Assembly: GCA_020736575.1 (NCBI GenBank)
Contig: JAGPYM010000002.1
Coordinates: forward strand, 1,178,001-1,242,000
Length of the DNA stretch: 64,000 bases
From: Thelonectria olida
Taxonomy: Eukaryota; Ascomycota; Sordariomycetes; Hypocreales; Nectriaceae
Direction of reading: 5' to 3'
In this document: positions 23,779 through 37,600 of the stretch, piece after piece
Layout of the letters: each line of letters begins with the position of its first letter
How positions within the stretch are numbered: the first letter of the stretch is position 1
Notes under the pieces: model-generated
Database searches by the model: none
The model's input: the letters and a program-made list of their open reading frames with translations, nothing else
Told to the model about the DNA's origin: nothing
Made by a program: the position numbers and the translations under genes

Positions 23779-25560
23779 GATGATTGAGGTTGTCGTGAGG
23801 ACGAGAGATGTTGGAGAAATAGTGTGAAGGACCCGAGGTGAAGGTCAGGTAGAGTCAAGAGTACTACCAATGTATCAGGAGCCAACAGACCAGACCCAGC
23901 GGGTGGATGAGGACGCAAGCAAGAAGTAGCAGCGAGCGAACTGACTGAGTGACTGACTGAGGTAGAGAAAGAGGTCGAGGGTGGGAGGAACAGGCAGCGC
24001 AAGGCTATTATAAGGAAGCGACTGCGACAAAGGTTTTGGCGCCGGACGAGTTGGAGAAATGCCCAGGAGTCGTGCTTGGCGCTAGGAGGGGGCGTAGAAG
24101 CAAGTGGGAGGAGTCGATATGCGGGTTGTTGGCGTGTGAATGAAGGATGGAAGTGGTGGAGGGTGGAGAGGGAGGGCGTGTGGATAAAGGTGGAGGGAAG
24201 AGGGATATGCGGGAGAGTCCAAGCTGGGCGCGTGCGCAGAGCAAGCAGAAGAAGAATTCAGCGCAACAAGGAGCAATGGGAGTTGAGAACGAGGCCGCAA
24301 CAGCAGACAGACGCGAGCAGGGCCAGGGAATGGGGCGGCAACTGCACGAGACGAGCAAGGGGGGCGTGCAGATAGATCCCAGAAGCCGGCTTCTGTTTCT
24401 GCGTGTGTGGACGAATATGTACTTTGTGCGAGCTATGAAAGCGTCTATTCGTATGCGAATGCGTAAAGCAGTGTGCGTGGTCCTGCGGGAGGATGTTGGA
24501 TTCTTCCTCTTGGATCTGTCAATCGACTGCCGGCTATCTTTAGAAAATGGCTTGATGGTGGGTGATGGGCAAGGAGGCTCAGTGATGGATGACGATCGTC
24601 AAGAGCTTTAAACAGAACAATCGAGGTGGGTTGGTTGTGGTGACAGTGCGTGAAAGTGCGCTGTCTGACCTCACTACAGACTGCCTCGAGGCTTGTTGGC
24701 TATCAATGGGTTGACGATGTTGTGATGGTTGTTAGTTGGGCGGTTGGTTGATGCGGATTGGACGAGATGGCCAGTGGGTCGTGGTGACGGCGGGATAAAA
24801 GCGGCGGCACAAGCGAATGCCAAAGCGTGCGAAGGAGAGGGCGGAATCGCAGGGATGGCGCCGGTTGGTTGATTTGCTTTTTTTAAATTCTTGAACCCCC
24901 TTGTCTGGAGTGAGTGATTCCCAGTCGACTTTCCTTGTCAGGGAGCTGTCTGGGCTTCTACTGGCGCCGGGACGATTTCTGGCCCAGGTGGTCGGTGAGG
25001 AATGTGATTCGACAAGAGACGACTCCTTCGGCGTTTTTTGGAACCGTTTGGTTTTAGGCGGTTGAGCGGATAGCTGGCTCGGCGGAGCAGAGTGCGGAGC
25101 AGCAAATGGCGTTGAAGATTTGACGATTCCCGCGATGATGACCTTTTTTGTTTGTCTTAACGCCGGCGATTGAAGCTGACGAGGGATGGATGGCAAGGAT
25201 GGCAAGTGTGATGAAGAAGGAATTGGATTAGGAGAATAAAAGGGAAGAGGAGTCAATTCAATCAACTCGTGACTTGTCCGGGGTAGACCTGTACCCAAGT
25301 GGGAGTGGAGGAGATGGAAGGCAAGAGGAGGAGGAGAGGGTTGCAGTTTCCGATCAACAGAAACACTGAACAACCTGGGTTGAGAATTGAAGGAAGGAGG
25401 AACTCGGTTGATGGGGTTCGTACTTTGGATTGGAGTGTGATGGCGATGATGATTCGAGGATGCTCCTTTCCCCATCTCAAGGTGCAGCCTCGCCTGACTT
25501 TATCTACATCTCTTTGGCCGCCTTTCTCTTCCTAAATTTATCTTCCCCACACTGCAAACA
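23779..25560 (-). promoter_or_regulatory. Probable leader and promoter of the orphan gene
   Basis: C/T-rich on the minus strand, with a TATA-like element near 24005. A 247-codon minus-strand frame (24732-25475) is present, but its Pro/Ser/His-rich translation looks like read-through of pyrimidine-rich DNA; I leave it out. Confidence 0.4.
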
Positions 25561-28488
25561 ACAAACATCAAACTGATGCATCGTCAACTCGACAAACGCA
25601 GACCATCGGCGGTTGCTTGATGGGAAACTCGTTTGCATTCCCGTCTCCGTGACTCCAAATTTAGCCATCGGCCCCCGTGCAGACCTGGCCAAGTTGCTTC
25701 ACTGAGCGCGCGCCTGCTCTCGCCCTCCACTCTGCAACAGTTCTCGCGTATCCCACGGTCAATGCCAACCTGTCCCACGCCGTGCTGCACCGGACAGGCG
25801 GCGGCTCTCCCGTCGACCCTCCCCGAGTTGTGGCCAGCAACGCCTGACGATCAGACTGGTCCGAGTCTCGCTCGCTCCGCACATCCACCCGCCACACCCA
25901 GAGCGCGCGCCACGCGAGGCAGCCCAGAACAGAGGGCCATTGGCGGCTGACGGCATGCTCTCCTGACCACCCAGAGTGCTGCGCCCAATGCTTGCATTGA
26001 CGAAGGCCGTTGACCAAGTCGAGAGATGCGCGCCTGCGAAAGAGCCTGGCATCCATAGCAAGTGCAGATATGACTACTGCATCTCCAATCCCACCACCAC
26101 CTCAGGAGCTTCTGACTGCACCATGGTTGGTTGGGCGATTGCCATCCTTGTCGTAAGCGCCGACCTTGGGGCGCTGCGCCAAATGCTCTCCAACCAGGAC
26201 CCATGACGGACCAACCTCCCACTCGCACTCAACGATGGCGCTTTCACTGTCACGCCCCGCTGCCGCCAATATTGCCGCTGCTTGTGCAGTCTTTGCTATC
26301 CATGGATTTGCCTTTTACTAGCGGTGACTGGTGCGTCCACCCACCAGACATATCTCCAGATATACACGACTGTTTTTTCTCGGCATCTTCACAAATGCTG
26401 CTCGCCAAGAAGACATTTCGCCCTCAAATCCAAGTTCCTTTGTCCCATGTTGGTCCAGGCATTGTTTGAGAGGTAGCCCTTAAGTTTGGTTCCCCGGGCT
26501 TAGGCCCTTGCGCGCTCCATTCGGTCGGGTCCAAATCCCTTGCTAGTGACCTGACCAAGGCTCATCTCATTCAAATCTTCTCACAATTCTGACCCGAATC
26601 CCTGGATCACCTGAACACCGTCCAAATCACCCTAGTCTAGTCCACGGGCTATGTCCTTCCTCATCTCCCGTCCACAGAGGCCCTGTTCATGGTCCCAGCC
26701 TTGAAGAAAATGTTCTCAAGACCGACCTCACACCTTCTTCGTCAAACAAGCGCGTCCATCGAGCGAAATATTGCAACCGCCATCGAGATTGACCGTCTCG
26801 TGGCCACGAGAAGCCGACCTTCGTTCATCGAGCGCCAATCTTCCTCTTTAGCCCAGCTGGCCTTGCTGAGATGGCCGCGTCTGTTCATAGTGATACGAGC
26901 TCTATCGACAAATCTTGCCTTTTTGCAACTCGAGAGCCTGTCACATTGTTATCGAACCAACAATATGCAACAAGGATTGTCTGGATAATTTGACGGGGGG
27001 GCACATGATTGGGGGATCCAAGTTGAACCACTGTTCGAGAGTGGTGAAGACAGTGGGATCTTCGCTCGCTCAACCCTAAGAAGCTTCGAGACAAGGGCGG
27101 ATAAATGAAGCGGTGTGATCCACCATCACCACCATTCATTGATGCAGCCATCCAACTCGCATCTCGCATCCCCATCTTCTCTCAGTTAGAGCCAACACAA
27201 GTGAGTCCGAGTCCAAATTCAAACCCCTCATCATATCACTGGGACGAGTTCCGAGGCAGGGAACATCTGACCCCTCCCGCCTCGATATGAACGGATGTCT
27301 CTTTCACCCACGCTGTCGGTAACGAATAAGGTACTGTGCCAACATGCATGCCATGTGTTGCCATGACTGTGGAAGGAATATGGCGTGAGGCTGAGTAGAG
27401 TTTGCTTCGCTTCGGCAATGCCGTCCAAAATTTACATCATGAACGATGGGAATGTCCTGTTCTCATGTCGAATATCCATCTTTCTAACATTCCTTTCGAG
27501 AGCATGATGGTGCTGGTTACCCGGGGAGCTTGCGGCTAAGTTGAAGCGCAAACCATGTTGACAGACTTCTCTGCGGCCTGTGCCCGTGAGTTACGGTAGC
27601 ATGAACGCCACCAACACCATGGGCTTCTGGTGGTCTGCTTGGTTGCGGTTTATGCATGAGGGCACCTCCCAGGGTGGCCGCGTGGGCGGATTTGTCGGCT
27701 CATGCACATCCATTCGGGGTTGGTTCCATTCCACTGCTTGGCAAGTAGTTAATAAGTCGGTGATCTTCTAGAAAGGACTCGGGGGTGCAAGTCGACATGA
27801 CAGAGATCTGTCCAAGATGGGATCATCGCCTTTGGAGGAATGTGCCGTGGTTCTCAAGGTTTTGATGCTTTACCCACCAGGTCATCTCAATCACTGCCCT
27901 CGACGTACTTCACCCAATAATCTCTCTGCACTTCCCTCCCGCAACGACCAACTCATCTTCATTCTCACATGTCGATTACTTAATCTCTCGGGCATAGGCG
28001 ATACGTAGTCCCGCTTGTAAGTGGTTTGTGGTGAGCTAGCGCAATGATTGCATCCCTTCCAGGTCACGGGATTCCCGACGCATAATACAGCATAATTTTA
28101 TAAGTTGAGTCTGTATAGATCGGTGCACATCTTTTAGGTCTTGAAATGCCTTATCCCCAAAATCAAGCAGATTTGTACATCCCCCTCTCGGAGGAATCAC
28201 CCCTGCTAGTGAGGGTTCCCATTCGAAGAGTCCTACCCTGCACCTCTTCGTGGTTTCCATATTGTGCTTGGCTACTTAGTCGTTTGCATATTGGCTCGAT
28301 TCTATCTTCCCCGGAATGTGTTGGCATTTCTGTGCTCTCGGCTGTGGCTAGCGACTTGATATCTCAGTTGGTACACTATCTTCGTTCATTCATTCTGCTT
28401 CAATCAGTTCATCTTCAGATAACATTCGGGAGTCACCCCAGCAGACTACGATATCTCACGGAAACGCACATACAAAGCATCATCCAAG

Positions 28489-28497
28489 ATATATAGT
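28489..28497 (+). promoter_or_regulatory. TATA-like element
   Basis: GATATATAG about 130 bases before the ATG at 28625. An A/C-rich leader-like stretch (28530-28620) ends in CAAGATG, a good fungal start context. Confidence 0.3.
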
Positions 28498-28624
28498 AGC
28501 AGTATTAAAAGCCCAAACTCCCCATCGAGGCACCATAGAATAGCCAAACCAGGCACAAGACTACATACACACCAAGGTACAAGACTCAAAAAGAAGAACC
28601 GACCCTCGAAGCCAAAGTGTCAAG

Positions 28625-29015
28625 ATGCCGCTCAACCGTGCTCCCGGAACTACCCAACAGCAAAGGTACAGGATATACAAATACCTCAACGTACCTCGAG
28701 GGCGAAATTCGCTATCCTAAAGTCTCTACGATTAGCACGTTCGGCCAAGCCGAGGCACTTACTGTGCTTGAAGGAGTGGTAAGTCGTTGTGTGTGGTATT
28801 GGAAATGTCATCGACTCTGGGACGGCATTAATACATCCCAACGAGGCTTCCCTTGAAATCTTCCCACTAATTGTCCATAGGAGCAATCCGAACGTATATT
28901 CTGCCGATATCGAGGCGAGCCACCGGGAATTCTCGAACTGATACGCATCTTACCAACTCGCATGTTCTTGTGTGAGCTGACCCTCTACTCCAACACTCGT
29001 AATCACAACGTCTGA
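28625..29015 (+). CDS. Doubtful small spliced gene, 72 aa, unknown
   Basis: Three short exons can be joined in phase: 28625-28665, 28736-28778 and 28881-29015, introns of 70 and 102 nt. The second intron has a good GTAAGT donor and an ACTAAT...CATAG acceptor; the first has GTACAG and ATTAG and is weaker. The product would start MPLNRAPGTTQQQ and end TLYSNTRNHNV. A TATA-like element and A/C-rich leader precede it. There is no recognisable domain. It could be a lineage-specific small protein, a remnant, or chance. Confidence 0.2.
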
Positions 29016-32000
29016 TCTTACCGAAAGAACGTCCAGGGTCTTTCCAAGGAAGATCTATTACTTGACCTTCTATCGGGAGAGTACCTTGAAATACCACAGG
29101 ATCCCGTTGTCCATGCCACCTTCGCTTCCCATTGCTCGATGAGTTGACACTCAACACCACCCCGAGTCTCTCCACGCCTTTGGCTCAGGACCTGGAATCT
29201 GAACAATTGGATAGCTCTAGATTGATTACCACGTATGATTTCCCATTGGCAAATAACCTAATGACATGGCTCGTCTTTAGAAGTTCGGGTTTCGTGAGGC
29301 TTCGACATCGATCTAACGGCCCCGACAAGACCTGAACTCACCAATGGGATACCCAAAACATGTCAAAGAGGAAGTTAAGGTTCAGCCATATCATAATTAT
29401 TATCGGAAGTTATATTAACCGTTTATTGAACTTGTTCCTTTCGTCATAACGTGAATAGGCCACTAGACAGCCTGCATCTTTGAAGAGGACGTGCGATGGA
29501 CTGGAGTGAGGTATGAGCAAATCGACCCTCGACACTCGGGCACGTAGATACCCTAGAGGACATGTCCACCGACTACAAATAATTATTGATAGACATCAAT
29601 GATGTGTGTGACTTGAGTGTTGATCTGGCCGCTCTCCTCTGCGGAAGCTGACGTGTCTCGTAGCACCCGTCGTGATTCCCTGCCTGCTTGGTGTTCAGTG
29701 GCGTCAAATCCATGCCAGGACACTTCGTATATCAGTTGCCACCAAATTTCCCTGCCTTCGAAAAGCCTGTATTCAGGCTCGTGTGAAGTGATATGTAATC
29801 GAAGTGATGGGCAATTAACTGCATTGACCGGTGTGATTGGAATCCCGAAGCTGACTCGAACCCAAGCGCAACAGCTCTCTCTTCACTGACCCCCTGCTTC
29901 AGCTCCGAGCTCCCCCCGTCACAGTGGCTTTCGTGCTTCTTCAACTCGGCCTCCGTGGGTGAGTGATGTTGATCGCACCGTTCTGTGACAGGCATTCCCC
30001 AGCCGTGATGAGGGATGTTGTGTTTAGCTTCCCTGCCTGGAGGGCCGCAGAGTGGTTGCAGCCCGGCGGGAGGGACGGCGGCCCCCAAATACGCAGTAGG
30101 TGGACGGGATCAGGGTATCAACGACTATTACCTGACCTACCTACTTTGTACAGAACAAGATTACGACATTGCCTGCGTCTCTTTGCAGCTGCAAATTGTC
30201 AATCCACTTTATTGGTTAATAATAGCTCGGGTGAAATGTATCGCCCAGGTGAGGCTGGTGATGAGATAATGATCGCCAATCAAGCTTGGAACGAAAGCGT
30301 CTCCATAACGGTGAGAAACCGAAAATCGATAGTAGCCCTGGAGAGACCCGCAGCCAACCAACAGCCAACAACAAAGAACGCGTGCGAGTCGTGACGGGCG
30401 ATGACAGGGGCAGAGAGGGAAACCCCCAGAGAGGAAAGGGACGAAACGGCGCGCGGGTGCGTGTCATATCATATTCACGCAAAGCTCGCGATAGCTTCCC
30501 CGTGAGAGACGACTCCCCTCCAGCACGCCTTAACCTAACTTAAGCGCCGAGGTGAAAAGTAAAAAAAGAAGGTGACACGCGAATCACTTCTGCCCTCGTG
30601 GGTGTGACAGCAGTGGCCCGAGCCTAGCCCCGGCGCGGCCGACCGACGACGGACGGAAACACTCTGCTGCGGTTGAATTGGAGGAGATTTGGGAGAGGCT
30701 ATCTGACACATGGAGAAGTGAGACAGGAGGAGTTTGGTGGCTGCTGGAAATGTGATGAATCGGAGAAAAGAACAAAGTAGCGGTAACTAATCACGGGGGG
30801 AGAAACTGAGCCTGGGCCTTTGGAGGGGGAATTGAGACTTTTCCCTTTGGACCGGGGAGCATCAAACATGCCTCATTCATGTGCAGCTATGGTGGTGCCA
30901 GAAAGTCTAGATCATGATGCATTGCATGTGTGGCCTGAGGAACGCATCCATGATGTTGACAACAAACGTCAATGCAAAAGAAGTCTGTCTCTTTTTTTTT
31001 TTTGTGCACAAAACGACCAAGTTGACACCCCAAAGCGAAGCACTTGTTTCCACAACCACGGCCTCAATGCAGGCTTTCGGATCAAGGAACCAACACGCAC
31101 ATACAAACCCCAAGAAGCCCTGATGATGAATGGGGGGTCCCCTGTTTGATCCACCACACACACCTTTTGCGTCGCTCCTCGTCGTCAACGAGAAGTGAGG
31201 CGAGCCAAGTTGATCAGTCACTCTTTTCCGCTTCGTTAGCAGCATGTATGTAAGGAGTTGTTGCTGAGTGTTTTTGGAGGCCGTCCAGCTCTTGCCATGG
31301 CGGCAGAATTAGGTGTCAAGGTGCGGAGGCATCGCAAACAGATCTTCGCACATGCTCAAGACACCCCCATGGCACCATCTGGATTGCCGTCATTGTCCAT
31401 CACATGCCGTCCGTCCAAGGCGTAACTAGTAGGGCTCCGGAGGGTGGTGGTGAGCGTCATGATGGCCTGCGGGAGCCTTCACACGCTCGCTCTTGATTGA
31501 ACGGACCTCGTACCCGACTGCCCGTGTCACCCCCACTGTCGCGTCCAAAAACGCCTCGCCCGTCAACAATAATAGGTCAATAATGCGAGCCTTCTCTCGC
31601 TCCTGATAGGAGAGCGATCAGCGTCTTGTCTCGGCATTTTCAACCACTCAGCAGTAAAAGAAAGGGTGCTCTCACAAGTCCCCCGGTTTTGGCAATGGCA
31701 ACGGCAACGACGAGCCATCGTCTCGTCGACATGATACGGCCAGGCGGGAGGAAGGATGAGGCCCAACCAACCCTCACCACCACACACGGGAGACAAGGGG
31801 AGCGAGCGTGAAAGGCACCCAACACGCGCGCAGGCGGCCGGCGGGCAGAAAATAGAAGGGCCCCACACTCCACCACGGAGTACAGGGCCGAGAGTTACAG
31901 CACAGTTACAGCACGCCCAACTCGTTGCGGGAGACGTCGATGATACGTCTGCTCCGCCCACGGCATAACGCATCAACAACACAACAGAGCGTAGCACCCA

Positions 32001-33800
32001 CAAATGCCAACTTGTTCTGGCCTGATTTTATGCTTTCCTTCTGCTTCACTCGCGACACTCTGACGCCCTGGGAAGTTTCGGTTTGCGATTACGAAGTCCG
32101 CAGGCTCCAAAGCATGAGGAGTGATGAAGATGATGGAGGAATGCAGTTGTGCCAAGCGAAGACCGGACCGACCGTGACTACAAACCAAGGAAGGCCCTCT
32201 CGGCAGCTTACAAGGCACTCCACGATCAGATTAAAACGCGGTATTGTTGATCAAAGTCCGACGGGGTAGGTACTTCCGTATCCGCTGGTAAGCTCCCCGT
32301 CTGGAGCAGCTGCCTGGAAATAGCTGGAGCCCTGGACTGCATCACTTTGGGCTATGAGACCGAGATCGCCGAACAAGCGAATGTCCTCGCTAGACCATGA
32401 CGACCTATTCCTCAGTACGGATACAGTGCTCTTCGCCTCCTGGGGTCCCGGGTCGCCATTACGACCCATTTCCCTGAATACGGGACAAGCTCGTACCTGT
32501 CATCCCAACATTCCATCGCAAGATCCGAGTCTGCAAAGCACAATACCTGGCATCTCTGCAGATACTCGCTCGTACGCGCATGTAGGCCATTCACCGACTC
32601 CCTGATTCTTACGTACGAACCGCTGCGGGCGGCCGCGGCCTCCAACTCAACGGCTTCGGAGGCAACGACTTGCTGGGCCTCATTCAGCGACTGGGGGTGT
32701 TCATTTAGGTGTCTCTGCATTTTGCTGAATGCGTTAGAAACGACGACGCGTCTTACGCTTGGGCCCGGAAATGCAACTACATCTCCTCTTTGTCCCAGAT
32801 ACAGCGAGATCCATGATCCTTGACTGATTGGATCCTACGCAGCTGCGTACTCCGTACAACGTCCTCATTTGGTAATTGATGTGTGTGCATTAACGACATG
32901 AGGAGAGAATGCACACCGAAAAGCATCGAATAGTGGCCAGTGCAGAGGACCTCTCTCTCGAGAAAGACAACGTCTTTGCAGAAGAGTTGCAACTCCGCCA
33001 ATGCGTGGCGAGGCAATGAAGCCGCAAATTTGCAAAACCAAGACCTCGCAGGGCTGGAAATGTCTCACGCGTCCGGGTATCCGTTCGTGCCGCCCACACA
33101 CCGACTCTTTTCCACCCTGTTTCGTGTGGTCGTCTCCGATCGATGTGCTCCTCACTCATCACATGGATGAATTTCACATCACGTGCACGTGGGCAACGCC
33201 ATGAGCGGTTCCGGCACTCGCATCGGGTCAAGCGCCGATTTGCTGAGGCCTGACACCCATCGTCACAGCGGCCCAACCAGCCCACGGGATACAGTTGCTC
33301 GGGCGCCAATCAAGCAGCTTCTGAGCCCAGCCCAGACCAGCCCAGCCTCGCGTTGCAGAAATCTGATATTCCCGAACAAGAGCCTCCAGCGATGGTTAGT
33401 TGAAGCCCTCAACTTACACCAACCTGACCTTTTTGGCGGGAGCGGTGCGCCTAGGAGTCCTGGCCGGTCGAGCTGAATCCGAGTCGCAGCAAACTAGACA
33501 GCAAGCGTCAGAGGCCACTGAGTCACCGCCAGGCACTTTCAGTTCAGCTCTGAAGGTAGCTCCCAATTCCTCAGGCGCCATCTGGTCCCGGCCCCGTCAT
33601 CCATCGGGAGGGTAAACATTTTGGGGGCTAATTTTAGTACCCGAGCTTGGAGTGCCAGCTCATGCACACACCATCATCCAGCAATGTCGATCGGCCGACT
33701 TGAAGGTGGTGATGCAAGAGCACAACTCCTGTTTTGGCATGTCATTGTAGGCGTCACCTGGGTGTAAGTTTTGAGTTAATGCGCAGACGTTCATAGTTGT

Positions 33801-33843
33801 CCGCCTACGTAGGCGGTTTGCCTCGTTAGGCCTCAGAGGCAAA
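33801..33843. repeat. Two adjoining perfect dyads
   Basis: 33801-33816 is a 16-base perfect palindrome, CCGCCTACGTAGGCGG. It abuts an inverted repeat: TTTGCCTC at 33817-33824 and GAGGCAAA at 33836-33843, with an 11-base loop that itself contains AGGCCT. It is far from any called gene. Confidence 0.85.
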
Positions 33844-34650
33844 GACTGCGGCGGGGTTTGCGGCAGTGGCCCGAGAATAGAGAAGCGGTCTGGAGTAACT
33901 AGTGGAAGGACGAGAGTTGGGCTGCCAGGACGAAGATGAAAGCAGGGCGTGGCTTTAACGTATGGCGAGGCGGGTATGAAAACGAATCCAGAAGCATTGC
34001 AAGTGAGGAGGGAGCCGGTGAAATCATAGACCCTGGGACGGATGACTTCAAAGAAAACAGCTGGGGTGGATGTCGAGAGTCGCAATTGGGAGGATAGTAG
34101 AGAAGCGGCATGAAGCGGGATACTGGGAGACAGCAAGGTGGGAGATCGTTGAAGGGAGCCTTCGACGAGCTGTGCAACAACGGCGAGGAACCCCGCAGCT
34201 TGTTGGTTGTTGGATCAAAGAAGGTTTCAATGCCGAAGCTTGTGTGTGCAATACACAGCTGCCCGGAAGGATCACATAGTGCACTTACCCACCGCATAAC
34301 AATGCAAACGTGAGACGAGATGAGTCGAGCGGAGCGAGATAGAAGGGCAAGGCATGCCCATGACGATGCAAAGAAAGCAAAAAGAATCATCTCAAGATGC
34401 TCGTACCCTGTACCCTCGATGCTTCTTGCGTGAACGAAGGAAAGATTGTGGACAAGAACCCCTCCCAAACTGGACCTGCCCTTTCGGCCCCACAGTATTC
34501 AGGAAAGGGCCAAAAAACCGCGCCACTTCTTTTTCCCATTCTGCATCACGTCATCTCCGCAAATCACAGTGCAGGCCTGGTGCCAGCCACCATAGTAGCC
34601 CCACCCCGAGCTGATACAGCCAGTCACATGTGTTAAAAGAGTCTGGTCCC

Positions 34651-37600
34651 GCCCCTCAAATCATCTCGTCGCATTTCCTCGTCCTCCTCGCGCCTTCCTC
34701 CTCCTCCACGGCCAATCAATCCTGCTGCTTCTGCTTTCCTCCACTCGACAAGCAATCAGATTCGTCCCAGCGTCGAAACACCACCTTTCTCTATTTTGCT
34801 GGCCATTCACAGTTCGACTCGACTCATTGGACGGTCAAAACAGATTACCCGTCCGCAGCCCTTGCCTTGTCTCTTATCCATTTTGACGAACTGGACGGGC
34901 CGCTCGGAAGCGACAAGCTTTGAAGCGCAACGACAGGTCCAAACTTCGAACGGGCTTTGCCATTCGCCCAATCAATCGCCCGTCTCATCTCCCCAAACGG
35001 CAAAAAGAGCTTCTGCATAACCCTACTCTTATTGTCAGGTAGCTCACTGTACCGCAACGCGCAGCCGCCCGCTGTCAGTTATCACCACTGGCTTTAATTT
35101 CCAGCGAAATAGCGACTCGACGGTTTTTTTCAACGACAACTGCCAAGCAGCTGGCAGACACTTTTGGACTCGGAGCACAACCGCTGTTCATCAGTTCAAG
35201 CCCGACTAATAAAGGCCCACTGCGCGCGTTACCTAACCTTGATCCATCCTATTACTCCTCGGCCATTCATCTCACCTGGACGCGACTGAAGAGGGTTGAG
35301 AAAACAAAAGAGCGCGTTTACCCCCAAACCTATTGCCTTTGCTGGCGCATCAAACAAGACCACCTCAAGCTTGCTGTTGCTCCCATCTTATCTTCTCTTG
35401 CGCATCCATCCGCAACGACGTCAACTTCGGCCTTCCGTGTTAGTCTCTACCAAGAACGTTAGAGTCGACATCATCCTGCCGGCGCATCCACCCACAACGC
35501 ACGCACTCAAAGCCCGTTCTACCGCGCGACAAGTCGGCCAGCCCTCGGCCACCCGAGACAAGCCCACCCCCCAAAATCCCCAATCAACCCACCTCCCGCC
35601 ACCAGCAAATCAGCTCTCTTTTCTCGCGTCGCTTTTTGACATTTCTCAACATCGCGACAACTGAGGCCTATCATCGTCGTCAGTGACCTCGAGACAACTT
35701 CATTGGCCGCTTTGCTCGTCAGGTGACAATATTCGCCTGCGGATCCCGATTTTACCCCAGATTCAACGGCCATCAATCAGCCCTTGAAAGGCTCGTCGCG
35801 TCGAAAGCTTGGAGCTCTTTGAAGCTTCTGCGAATCTCCGCCATCCCGCTGTGCATCCGCGTGCGCGCTGCATCCGTCGCACCGCACACCACAAATAGGT
35901 ACGTAGAGCCTCCCTTCTTGCAATGCAGCAAAGTCGCATATCCTTCCATCCCCTCCCAACCACTTTCCCTTCCCTGTGGCCTTCGCCCTGTGGCCGAGAG
36001 TGGGCGAGTTCAGTGCGACGTGCGAATGTGCGCGCGCCAGTCGACGCATCCAGCATCTGCATTCCCCTCCGTTAGGCCTTAGTCGTGTTCAACCAGTGCG
36101 TTGTCGCGATTCGTTTTACCGCCTTGTCTGAGGCGCGTCTTGTTTGTCCATTCTGCCTTGTCTGTTCAATAGACGGTAGTCGTTCGCATTGACATTGCGC
36201 CTCTCGCCTGTTTTGGTGTTTGACCCCCCTGCGCGCATTCGCACTTCTCACTTACACCGACTCTTGGTGCGCGAAGCTTCCACTCCCCCTGCCTCGACTT
36301 CTGCACTGCATCGCACTATTTGAAACCCTTCAGAGGCTCATGCTGACAAGACGGACATAGCCGTTGTTGGGACATTTGACGGCTAACGATCCCTGGAAGA
36401 GCACTCACCCGTGGTACGTATAGTGCTTTCTTTTGTACCTGTGTTGCCTGTCTCTCCATCTTGGTGGCTCTTGAGCCCAGAAGTGCCGTGCGAGGGGGAG
36501 TGCATGCTCCTCCCGTCGACCTTCCTGATTCAAGCCCTCCCCGGATAGATACATCACACAGGATACACACCCCTCTGCTTCTCATCACCTCCCTCATCAT
36601 GGACACCTCTCTTGTCACCACCCCACGAGCCCAGTCACACTCGAATGTAGTGACACAAAGATGGACCCTGCCCTTCCAGCCTCGACATGCATGTTCAGTT
36701 TTTTTTTTTTTTTTGTTTGCCCTACCTCTCCATCCGAGTTACTACCCCACTCCCACTCCGTGGTGCGAGGCGCAGGACCGCAGCTATCCAGAACGTCGGA
36801 AGAGACTCGAAAGACGTCTTCCAACCAGCTTGAGCGTCGCCTTACGTCGCTGCGAGTTGATGGCACGCCCGTGGCGCTTATCTGGATATGTGCAGCCTAA
36901 AGGCCCGCTCCCGTCGGCGGTCCGGATTGCTGCCATTTGCTCTTTGCGCCGCCACCACCACAACCCAACAACCACATCAACTCCAAGCCGTTGCTGAGCC
37001 GGCCGGTGTGGTGGGCGTAGTGGGCACCATGGTGGGCCAAGGCTCTTGCAGATTCCGTCATGCATGGGCTTCTGGGCTGCCAGCGCATCAAAGAGTGTGG
37101 TGGCTTTTCCCAGACGCGCGCCGCACCCCTTCCCGCTGCCTCACCCCGTTTCCCCGTTTTTTGCCCGTTCCCCCTTCATCCTGGCCTGACTATATACACC
37201 TGAGCTAACGCCTATGGTTGGACAGAACTCTCAGAACAGTGCAGCTTCGCGATTTGCCCTGTGCCTGCTCAACTCTTTCAGCACGACTCTCGTCTGGGAC
37301 TCGTCTGCTATTCTCTTAATCCCCCCTCACGTGCTCTTAGTCTGGGTGCCTGCCTCAGCCACCCCAAAGACCTTGGCCAGCCACGACATCAGCTTGCATA
37401 TGCTGTGGACAACCACCTGAGCAACTCCCTTGCCCGATCCCGTTTGCCAGCTCATCCAGCATATCCAATAGGTTGGGTGTCCGTCCGCCTAGCATCATTT
37501 GGGACAACCCTATCGTCAAGAGGATCACTCCCAACCGAATGCCCAACTATACCCAAGCAGCCAACGGATTTTAAACCCCCGCAACTCGCTAATCGGACCT

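Larger units (their letters stand above)
25561..34650. other. Gene-poor 9 kb
   Basis: No firm gene. Short frames are scattered on all strands, none with a known domain. I do not see transposase or reverse-transcriptase motifs, terminal repeats or strong A/T-rich mutation decay, so a decayed transposon island is not evident. The only structure I would defend is the candidate spliced small gene at 28625 and the dyad pair at 33801-33843. Confidence 0.5.

Noticed and set aside
24732..25475. 247-codon minus-strand frame
   Set aside because: Begins with ATG but the product is Pro/Ser/His-rich with no domain and sits in pyrimidine-rich DNA upstream of the orphan gene; about the length expected by chance in 64 kb. 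Transcript evidence could change this.
25561..34650. Decayed transposon island
   Set aside because: No terminal repeats, no transposase, integrase or reverse-transcriptase motifs, and no strong A/T drift visible by eye; a repeat search would be decisive.
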